Positions 11,459 through 21,800 of a stretch of DNA of 64,000 nucleotides are shown one piece after another. The stretch's first letter is position 1; each line of letters starts with the position of its first letter. Source of the stretch: Oryzias latipes (Eukaryota > Chordata > Actinopteri > Beloniformes > Adrianichthyidae); NCBI RefSeq assembly GCF_002234675.1, contig NC_019878.2, positions 2,989,763-3,053,762 of the forward strand, written 5' to 3'. A program made the translations under genes and the position numbers. The notes beneath the pieces were generated by a model that saw nothing but the letters and a program-made list of their open reading frames with translations, was not told the DNA's origin and made no database searches.

Positions 11459-14400
11459 TCAGGTGCGTTTGTGGTCACGGTCGATGCAGCAAATCTGTTT
11501 CCTTAGACCCTGGAAGACCTGAGCGAGGAAAAGCCGTCCGTCCACCTGGTAGGGGCTGACGTCCGTGTGCTCGGGCAGCAGGCGGCCGCTGGAGATGAGC
11601 TCGGAGAAGACCTGAGGGAGGAAGCAGCAGAGCTCCTGGAAAGGGCTGCAGCTGGGAGAGGAAGTGAGGAGTCTACCTGACAGACTGGCTCATCCAAGCG
11701 GTTTCCCCAGACGTAGATGTGTGTGAGACTCTGGTTGTGTTTCACGGCCTGAGCCAAAGACAGCAGGCCCTCCGTCCTGATGCAGTTCCTGCAGACAGAC
11801 AGTCTGACAGACACACAGCGAGCCAGCGCTGCAAATGAATCCAAAGTGCAGAACATGTAAGCAATCCACACTGGCAGAAAGTCTTCATAGGGAGTTCCAC
11901 CCTTTCAGTTAGACTCTTCTGAGTTTGATCAATGTTATGGATCAATTTCAGTTTCATTGAAAATTAAAGGAAACCTTAATTGTCAAACATGGAGAGGGTT
12001 TATTTTTGTAATTTTCATGCAGGGAATTGACCAAATGTAGTCATAAATTAAGAAATAATCTTAATTAAAAATAAATGTTGAAGTGCACTCACTTCCTCAC
12101 TGAAAAAGTGAGAGAAACGTTAACTGTAAGATGAAGGCTTTCTGACAGAAGACGTCAGAGCGTCACAGCGAGGAGCCGGTTGGAGCTGCAGAACTCACTC
12201 CTTCAGGGAGCAGCCATGCGTGGCCATCGCCTCGCTCAGGTGAACGGCGCCTTCGTCTTCTATCCTGTTAGACGACAGATCGATGATCTCCAGGGTCTTA
12301 CTCTGCTTCAGCACTTCAGCCAGATGGTGTGCGCCGTCACGGGTCACGCGGTTGCTGCAGGCCAGCAGAAGCACAGTGAGGTGAAGAAGAGGAGGATGAA
12401 GTTGGGGATCAGCCTTCGTTGTCACCAGCGCAGGTCCAGGTAGCGCAGGCTGCGGTTCCGTGTCAGACCCTCAGCTAGCGTCTCCATGCCGCTGTCCGTC
12501 AGCCCCATCCTCCCCAGGTGGAGCTCCAGCAGGCTGCAGTTCACTGTCAGCATCTGGGAGAAGTGCACCGCCCACTCCTCCTGATGGATGGGGGGTCACC
12601 CATGAATGTACGGACCTCCGCCAAGCACTGATGTTCTGATGCCAGTGTCTGTACCTGCCGACTGAAGAGCAAAGGCCGGCTGATGTCGAGGGCCTGGAGA
12701 GCTGTGTTACGGTTCAACGCCGCGCCGAGCGCCGCCACGCTCCGATCTGCCTGTGGGGGCAGAAGAAAGCTCATGACACTGCTGTCAGCTGCAGACGGCT
12801 GCATCTGCGCAGTTACCAGGTTGCAGTCAGACAGCTGCAGCATCTGCAGCGTGCTGTTGACCTGCAGCATGCGGGACATGCTCACTCCCCCTCTGTCCCC
12901 GAACCGGTTCCCCGACAGGCTGAGAGACAGCAGGCTGCTGTTGCTCTGCACACAGGAAGACCGCCGGCCGCCGTCAGTCAGACACTCCTGACGCTCCAGG
13001 ACAGCGTCACACACATTAAAGACAGGTGTGTGGTGCAAACCAGCAGCATTCCACAGTTACCACTCGCATGACAGACTTGGAGGTGTGATGTCATCTGATT
13101 CGGTCTCATTTGCTATTGGGTTAAACGTAAGACTTTGACGCACTTTAAAAAGAAGTTCTGAGCGATGAAGAACATAATATGCTTAATACAGTTGGAATGA
13201 ATTAAGAGGAAAACGTGTCAGCTGTGGCCATTTGAAAAGAGACAAACCTTCAGGCTGTTGGCGAGGAATTCTGCTCCGTCTGCCTGGATGTTGTTAAACT
13301 TCAGATCCAGAAACTTCAGAGCCGAACTGCTGAGCTGTAGAGTGAAAACTCACATCGACTACATGTCACAAACTAAAGTCATACCGACCGTTTCCCATCA
13401 TTTCATTACAAAAAATTAACTTTCACATAATATAGATTCACCGTTTAGTTGATTTCAAGTATTTGTTTATTTTTGGCAGAGTTGGGCTCCAGCCCATGAA
13501 CCCACAAAAATTGGAGAATCTGCTCAAATTTTTCAGGACATGAATATTTAAAACTGAGTTTCGCCAACTAATCATCTAAACATCTAAACTTGAAACACCT
13601 GCTCAGGTTCCCACAGGTCATTAGATTGGTTCAATATGGGGAAGACTTCAGACTCATTTTAAAAAGACTGTGTTTTGATTGATGTCATCATAATTTCTGT
13701 CTTTATCTTTTTGCAAAAGCTGAGAAGTAAACGAGGATTTCTCTACTGTTTTCTGAAATCCTGTTTTTATGGGTTTTATGAGGCAGAAACCCAATTTATG
13801 CAAAAATAAATGAAGCCTTGAATCTACAGTCTATGACTATGATTATACAAATGAAAACACCTTTTCATCATGTTTGTTTTTTTGGAAAGACTTTGTGCTT
13901 TTACCACGTGTTCCAGTTTCCAGCCCATGCTGGTGGTTACCTGTAAAGCGTCAGCCAGGTGTTTGGCCCCTCCATCGCTGATGTTGTTGTAGCTCACATC
14001 CAGGCCTGTTGACAGCAATGATTGACAGGTTCATCGAATGAGTTTACTTACTCACACCTTCCACCACCGTTCAAAGTGCTGTAGGACGATGACTAAAAGG
14101 TTGAAAAGGATCGGAGCATTTGTTTGAAGAACAGCCTGAGTCTGACCCGTCACCCTCCCGTCGTTCTGCAGACACTTTGAGAGAACCAGAACATCTTCAT
14201 CCTCCAGCCTCTGAGCTCGTCTTCCTCCGTTTCCGGGCAGATCTAATGTGAAGGTCCTGGACAAGCAGACGCTCCTTCAGACAAGACGGACGCCACTGAG
14301 TCAGATCTACCTTTAGACAGGGGTGCATTTTGGTACTTTGATTGCTGCTGACAGACAATGAAAAAACTGAACAAATGCTAAAACTTTACCTGTGAATTTC

Positions 14401-15306
14401 ATTATAAACAACAAACAAAAGCAGCCGTTTGTGTCTCTACATTACCATTATTGTTATTACAAAGAACACAAAACCTTAGGATGAGAAAAAGAGCAGCAGA
14501 CGTGCTGCACGGCTCATTAAAGGAAAAACTATAAAAAAGTTAGCCTAAATGTGAATTTTTCCAGAAAAAGGTTAACATATAAAATTAGAAATGACAACAG
14601 TTTAAAAATACAAAGTAAACTTAAAGGAGCTGCATTTCCAAAAGAAAATACAGGGTGAAACGGAAACTTAAAGGGTAATAATTGGCAAAAAATAAAAAAT
14701 TAAATGAGGAAATGATCAAAGTTGACCATGAAAAAAGTGAAAACAGCACAATAACAAAACAGGTATGTTTGTAAAAAATGCCTGAGCCGGGTATCGAACC
14801 AGCGAGCTTCTGCACCAAGGATTCCCCGTGTATTTCAATGGAACAAAAGTCCTCCAAATCCTGGAATATCTTGAAAAGTTCAAGGATTTGAAAGACCAAA
14901 AGTCACGACTGGAAAAATATGGAAGAGCTGAAAATTTGAATAGTTGAATGGTTGAAATAGATGAAAAATTGAAGATACCATAATAGAGAAAGAAACAATA
15001 AAAAAGTATGAACTACTGCAAATCCTCATTCTATTGGTAGAAAAATGTCAAACCTTCATTTGTTATTGTATAAAGACACGGAATGGTGAAAACGTTTAAT
15101 ATCTAAACAAAATGGGTGTTTGTTTATTTTTAACATTAAATCAATTTCTTTCTGTCGCTTCAAATTTCAGGATCAAAGACTTACCCGGATTTAAATGTCT
15201 TATCTAGAATTTCTAAAACATCTTTGTTAATGTTGATTTTGAGCTGAACACAAAACTCTTGGTAAAAAGCGGCAAAAGTTTTGTTTACAGTTGTGTCTGC
15301 AGCCAT
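11459..15306 (-). CDS. lrrc34: Leucine-rich repeat-containing protein 34, with an apparent 1-base frameshift
   Basis: Coding exons in order on the minus strand: 15306-15185, 14256-14147, 14005-13941, 13334-13248, 12945-12817, 12750-12655, 12581-12426, 12354-12199, 11803-11677 and 11611-11459. All have GT-AG borders and give about 400 codons. The ribonuclease-inhibitor-type LRRs (GLDVSYNNISDGGAKHLADA, FLDLKFNNIQADGAEFLANS, EIIDLSSNRIEDEGAVHLSE) and the C-terminus (THIYVWGNRLDE, then DVSPYQVDGRLFLAQVFQGL) match LRRC34 from memory; in mammals LRRC34 is reported in germ and pluripotent cells. The start at 15306 (MAADTTVNKT) is the only ATG in the first exon that leads into the LRRs. In exon 12581-12426 the frame fits before about 12543 (FSQMLTV) and after 12541 (CSLLELHLGRMGL) but not across it: one extra base in an AAA run. 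It is either an assembly indel or a real disruption. Confidence 0.85.
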
Positions 15307-15426
15307 GTTTCTGTTGCTATGACAACGGTGGGGTACGGCGGGACCGCAAGGACAAAAGAAAAAGTCGAAAAAGCAGAGTAGGCTGTTCTCGGCTTCCGTA
15401 GTTGAGCACCGACAAAGCGCCATTTT
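15307..15426 (-). promoter_or_regulatory. Short 5' flank / probable promoter of lrrc34
   Basis: Only about 120 bases separate the lrrc34 start codon from the 3' end of an L1 fragment. The stretch is CpG-richer than its surroundings (GGGGTACGGCGGGACCGC) and is the only candidate for a proximal promoter that is not transposon-derived. No TATA box is seen. Confidence 0.35.
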
Positions 15427-17640
15427 ATGATGGTTTTCTTTTTAAACTTTATTGAACGCAACAATCCAATACACAACAGTGCAAGACAGAAACAGGAAAG
15501 TAACAAACCAGGGGCTTATTATTACATTTTACACAAAGAAATTGAAACTGACGCACAGATCGAATGTTTAAATGTCTTTCATATTGCCAGAGTTTCTTAT
15601 TGTGTCCTTGTATTGTTTGAACTCATTGATGAAGACAGAAAAATGAGGCGTATGATTTGTAACTTTGGATTTATGAATGTTCCACTTGCATAGAAACAAT
15701 AAAATGTTAATGATGTATAATTGTTCTTTTTTATGAGATGGAGAGTATGTGAGGCCAAACATAACATGTTCTAAGTACAGGTGGAAGTCTGAGTCAATGT
15801 GGGCAGAAATGAAATGACAAACTTTAGACCAGAGTTTAGTGGAAAAGGGACATGACCAAAATAAATGTACAGCATCTTCAGGCTGTTCTTGACAAAAAGA
15901 GCAGCTTACATCAATATCTTCTTTAAACCTTTGCAGATATAGTTTGGATGGGTAGAATTTATGGATTAGTGTAACCCTTGTGCTATCCTAGGCACTTTAA
16001 CATTGGGAGTTGGGTCATCTAGACCCACTAGACAGTGCTCTGAACCTTTTTTCTTCAATGATTTGTGATCTTCACTGGTGTCCATGGATTACATGAAATC
16101 TTTCCACCTTTATCCACCTTTGTCATGGTAGGGAGAACACCTCAATGTGAGGGGGGGGGGGGGGGGGTCATCTAAGATAGCACAAGGGTTAAATGAGATT
16201 TCTTTTACTTTATTGGTTAAAAACTGTTTTGCTGGTAGATTCCAGATCTTTTCCCATTCAAATTGGTAAACTAAATTATTCCAATAAGGAACTACATAGG
16301 GAATGGAAACAACATCCTTCTGAAAGAGTGATCTTATACAGCGATTTGTGTTACATGAAGAGGAAAAACAAATTTGTCCTGTTTCTATTTTAGTTGGGTC
16401 AATTGGTAATAAAGTTGGACTCTGCAATGATGAGCTTTTGAATAACAACGTAACACATTTAGGCATTGATTTTAAAACAATGTTAAACTCCATTTAAGGT
16501 ATTTTAATGCTATATTTGAGGCAGAGTGCTTCGTGTGACATTAAAGATCCGTTTGAGTCAAACAGCTGATGAACCAGAATCCGGAATTAAATTCCAAATT
16601 TAAGTTGGATTCTTAATAAAATGTCTCAGCCAATCTATTTTAAAGGCATAATATATATAACGGTCTTCTATAATGGGCACGAAACTTTCTTTTTCCCAGG
16701 AGGGGCCTTGCAAAAATAATTTAGAAGCACTGGATTAAAGTAGGAGGAAGGAAATAGTTGTTTAAGCTTTCCAAGAATAAATGGAGGAGGAAAGGAGCAA
16801 GTAGTTTGGAGAATGTTTTATAGAATGCAAAGGTTAATCAGTTTGTGCCTGGAGATTTATTTAATTTAAGGTGTTCAATTCCCATTAATATTACATTTTT
16901 GTATTGAATTATTCTTAGCATTAAATCTCCTACTGCTCCTTCAGCTTTTCCTCTGTGTCATCCAGTATAGTTTGCAGGTTGATTTAGTGTTTTTGTTCAT
17001 TTTCAGTTAAGTAGCAGGAGATTTTTGTGTTGAAGATGTTAATTCTGAAATAAACTTTCCTCCTCACACCTTTTAGCTTTAGCAAATGAGCTTCCATATG
17101 TTCTAAACTATTCAGAAAATTCAAATTTTAGGAGTTCCAAATTTCTGCCAAAATGTTTTTCTTAAGAGGCTTTTTGCCAGAAACATTTAATTAATAAGCA
17201 GACGGTTTTAGACACATTATCATGTTGAAAGATAAGAGTTATTAATTTCCAGTGTGAACTTCTGTTGTAAGATTTGGAGTTGAAGAGATTTGGATTGAGA
17301 TAGCTTTAAAGGAGTGGTGAGAATATTTACTTTTATACGATTTTCATCAAAGCAGCTTAAAAAGCTGGTCTGGGATTTATTGCTGCAGGTAAAATAATTT
17401 CCATTAGAATTCTTTTGTCTTCATATATCTACTAACTGACGTTTCTGCATGAATTGTATTAAACTGGAGTTATTAGTTCTAGGAGGCCACCAGACCATCC
17501 AGAGAAACATTAGAGTCTCCTCCCATCACAATCATAGCGTTTGGACATTTGGATAACCAGTGTAGGAGACGGGATTCTAAGTTGTCCAACAACAAATCAT
17601 TTTCACACTTTGAGGCGCGATTTTATGTTAGTTTTGCTGT
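15427..17640 (-). mobile_element. L1-type LINE fragment, copy A
   Basis: The minus strand carries decayed L1 ORF2: an endonuclease-like piece (HWLSKCPNAMIVMGGDSN) near 17500-17580, a region near 16210-16260 reading EWEKIWNLPAKQFLTNKVKE, and the C-terminal zf-RVT-like region (CxFCQE...HLFWSCPF) near 15840-15910. Middle parts are too diverged to call. The 3' end (plus-strand 15430-15560) is shared with copy B at 30.5 kb. A MITE has inserted at 15975-16188. No intact frame remains. Confidence 0.7.
15975..16188. mobile_element. TTAA-flanked MITE (piggyBac-like), copy 1
   Basis: A 214-bp element with terminal inverted repeats CCCTTGTGCTATC at both ends (a few further matching bases after one mismatch). 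It is flanked by GTAA at 15971-15974 and TTAA at 16189-16192. The same site in L1 copy B (around 31078-31081) is an uninterrupted TTAA, so the insertion and target duplication can be read directly. It carries no gene. The interior holds a second, inner inverted pair GGGTCATCTAGACCC-like and a 17-base G run at 16151-16167. Confidence 0.9.
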
Positions 17641-18423
17641 GAGCAATGAAATGCTAAACAATCATGAACCCACCCAAACATTTATGAAGATACTTTAAAC
17701 TCAAACCAGTTTTTTAGTTTTTAACTTTCACTGAATGGGTAAACAAACACGTGTTAATAAACTGCTCAATAATAATACACACTTTAAACTAAAAATATTC
17801 AAGTTTATTTCCTATTTAAATATGACTTTTCTCAGAGCGATGAAACATTGTAGGAATAACTGAATGAAACGCATCAATGGTTTGAGTCCAGGCATCAGAT
17901 TTTGTTTGGAACAGATGCAGACAAAGGTTCAATGCTCCTCGTCACGTGACGCCCCAGCATTTGGATGCAACTTTATTTCCTGCTTTGCTGTACGCTAAAA
18001 TGTTTGCTTCAACAGTCCTGACAGGCAACGCTTCAAGTTCGTGGAAACGAGAAAACAACACCTTCAGTGAGCTGTCAGGGATCAGAGCAGCACTTCAGAT
18101 GTTCAGACTAAATTCAGGGGCAGCTCCTGAATCCATGGCCGGAGTGTCCGCCCTGTTAAAGGAAACGCGCTTTACGGTGCTGCAGTCTGTGCAAGAAGAA
18201 ACAACTCAACGCAAAGCAGAAGCAATAACCACTTTTTATTCTAGAATCCCATAGCAGGATTTCACTGTTTGCTAACTCTTTTCAGACTGAGAACATCTAT
18301 TTTATTTAACATATCCTCTTCTTTAACCTGTTTCTGTAAAAATGAGCAAAAAAAAATCCCAGAGGATGACGAGGATTATAAATGGCAGAACAGAAAACAT
18401 TTTTACAGCAGAAACCCAGAGAT

Positions 18424-18429
18424 TTTATT
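18424..18429 (-). terminator. mynn polyadenylation signal AATAAA (minus strand)
   Basis: TTTATT on the plus strand, about 460 bases beyond the mynn stop codon. Confidence 0.5.
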
Positions 18430-18885
18430 AGAAAGATGAAACGTGCATCTTTCAAACTTATTTATACAAAACCCCAGCAGATTACATACATACACTGAAG
18501 GAAAAAGCTCACTTCTCTTGTCTGGGTATGAAATATTTCCACAGTGAACAGGACACGCGTGTGTGAATGTGAAGGACTTCTTTAAGAGATTTCAGTGTTT
18601 CAGTTGAGTTTCTACAAAAGAAAAAGGGCCTTTCAGATAAAAACAGAATCATGTTCTAAAAGAAAGCCATCATTTACAGAACTGTGTGCAGACGCTGAAG
18701 GATGGATGGAGGTGTTAACTCGCAGTGGATTCGTCTGAAGAGAAGATTAAAATGAGATTATTATCAGACACAATCTGGATTAGAATGTCACCACTTCCTC
18801 TTTTCTAGTTTCAGTCGTCATCTGAGCAGTCGCTCTTCAGGACCGGTTCCTCAGAGGCCGGCTGAGGGACAGCCCCCCTCCCCCC

Positions 18886-21800
18886 TCACTGCTGGGGCGC
18901 GTTGCCGTCTGCGGTGTCCACCGTTCTGATGATGACGATCTGCTCCAGTCCCTGAGCGGGAGACGGCGGCGGTCGCAGCTGCTCCACCAGAGCGTGGAGG
19001 GTGTCCGAGTTGATGGTCTGCTCCTGATCAAAGGTCACCTGCTCTGCGGTGGAGAGGGGGAGGGCGGACGGCTCCGGCTTCAGCTCCTGGATGATGGCGG
19101 CGTCGGTGGTGGTGGTCGTGTCTGAGGAGGAGGCTGCCGCCGGCGTGGTGGCTCTGGGGTTGGGGGTGGCGGGTTCGGGGTTGGGCGGCTCCCCTTCCGG
19201 GATGGAAGCCAAACTCTTGTTCTCCTGCGACAGTTTGCTTTGCACAAACGCGACAGGATGGCTGGAGGCCAGAAGCACCACTGTGGAGGAAAAAGAAGAA
19301 GCTGCTGAACCCGTACAACAACCCACATGAGAGCAGGCTTCATCTGCAGAACAAACACTCAAGTCCTCGTTCAAACCTTTGGTACTCTGACCCCACCCAC
19401 ACCTCTCAGTGTGGGTGGGGTCAGAGTGCTTGTTGTGTCCTCAGTCTCATCCAGAAATGATGGATACTGCTGCTGCGTTACTAATCTGTCTGTTGGATTA
19501 CTCAACAGCATCCTCAGTCTTGTTTCAGAAACTGAACAGCATTGGACTCGTGCTTGGATTTGGATTTTCCAGTCAGTTTCTGCGTCACTCGTCCCGCAGA
19601 GCAGCTGGAGGCTGAAGAGCCGTGTGCAAAAGCAAACCTTCGCCCTTTTAGAAAGCATTCTTCTTCAACAACCATATAATAACTAAATGAAGATCTTTTA
19701 TTACCTCTAAGGCCTGATTTATTCAAACCCATTGATTGATTTTAAGATGTTCAATGCTTTCAGTCATTCAGTCTGTCTTTACTGTTACATGACTGCAATA
19801 ATCTCCTTTTCATTTTTAGTCACTTCACAGCTTTAGTTATGAAAACACCTTTATGACGTCATGAATTCTATCAGATGGAAAATACAATACAGTTTAGAAA
19901 TTTGGCAGGAACATTTCTGTCACTCAAAGGACAAAATAACATTTTTATACTCATAACTGTAAAAGAATAAAGATCTAATGTCCAGTTGTTGAGTTTTTAA
20001 AAAGACAATAAAAAGTGAACCCTCCTTAAAGATGTTATGGATGTTCTTGTGGCTTTTTTTATGATGGAGGAGAAAATTAGGATTAAAATTGCCTTTTGGA
20101 GTATTTCTTTATTCATTTTTTTGTTAATCAGGAACAGATTAAAAAAAATGCGGCTGGAAAAAGATTTCATTTGTGACGTAGAAAATACGCTGGGGGGGGC
20201 CACAGTCTCCCTGCTCCGCTCCATTCTGATCATCCACTGTCAGACAAATGGATCCATGAACGTCTATGTTTTCCTGGTCGGACCTGGAATCTGGATCAGA
20301 ACCTGACGGCTGGATAACTCCGATATTAGTAACCATTTTTGTTGCATTAGCAGTTAGGGAAGCACCAGGCCCAATCAAGTACCGTAATTTCCGGACTACA
20401 AGCCCCTACTTTTTTCCTGCCCTTACAGTCCTGCGGCTTATTCAGTGACGCGGCTAATTATTGGATTTTATTGGCGGCCGCCGTGTACATATTTTTGGAC
20501 ACAGTGAATGGTTTGATTTCTCTAACATCAAACACAAGTCATTTGGTTTTCAACACAGCTCTAAGCAGCCAAACAGCATGGACCTGACTTCAGGTCTTAG
20601 ACACTTCAGTCATGGTTCAACAAAACGAAACACGCATGTCCAGCCGCATCCCAGAATCCTTTGGTGCCATTAGACCCAACGTGCACGTGATCGCCGCTAC
20701 AATATGATGAAGCTTTCAAGTTAAAAGCAATCGTTAAAAGCAGCGTGAAAAAATCACCAACGGGTTTGGAAAAGCCGGTCAGCTGCGTGACGGAGAGAAC
20801 AGCGCATGCTCAGGAGTGCATTTACCTCTGAGTCATAGTGACTCGGCTGGCTGCACGTAAATATGTGGCAATAATATCAGCCTTTATTTTGTCGGGACAC
20901 GACTGGAAACACAAATTGACGTGGTCGTGTTAACGGTTTCTAAGGACTGAGCAGAGATTTGCATTGAAACGCTCACAGCCTCCGTGTGAACTGGAGACAT
21001 GTTCTCCTTGCTGCTCGTTCACATAGAGCTGCGGGGCCGATGGCAGTCTGAAGGCTCCCACACGTAACAACGCATCCGCCCCTCATACACAAAACGTACA
21101 GTATTAAGTCCGATTGCTCTGCACAGACACGATTTGCTCCGTCCACCGGCGCAATGGGGACGAAGCGCTCCTCCCTGTAGCCGCGCTGGCCAGAGCTGTC
21201 GGAGTAGATAGGAAGGGGAGACAAGGAGCGCGCGGGAGCGCGGAGGCGTCGAGCCATTCTGCAGGCTGCAGCCAGGGCTTACTCGAGGCGTCCGCGGAGC
21301 AAGTGTTTGTTGTGGAAGGAAACTTCTGACCCACGCGCCGCGAGGAGGCGCGCGTATCGCGCTGAGGCGCGCGCTTTTCAGTCGTCGCTGCTTTATTTTA
21401 CTAGCGTGTTTTTTAAACAGCCCTGTTACTCCCATAACGCTGCCGCGACACAAGCGGAAGGAGAGCTTTACCCGTTCACCCCTCCATGCACTGCTGCTCA
21501 TTCTTAAACACGTACAACAGAATGGCGAGCCGGGCGTTGGCCCCGCCTTTAGCCCCTAAGACTCATGGGAAATGGGGGATCGCGGATGTAAATTTCCTCA
21601 TCATAACTGAGGGATGTAATGTTGATTATATGGTTACTGTTTGTAATTTTATGTGTGATACCTAGATTGTCAATAAGTTAAAAAAAAATAATAAAAATAA
21701 AAACATAACTGAGGAACTTGTGAACAGAATAGAGGTGCATACTGTTTGGCAGACGCAGATAAACTCAAAGACATGAGCCTGAGGCAAAAATGACTCCACC

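Noticed and set aside
17946..18254. 102-codon plus-strand frame between lrrc34 and mynn
   Set aside because: No similarity, no promoter or splice context, and composition like the surrounding DNA.
21019..21501. 160-codon minus-strand frame in the CpG-rich interior of element B
   Set aside because: GC-rich DNA gives long frames in several phases here. No domain is recognised and the region belongs to a transposable element.
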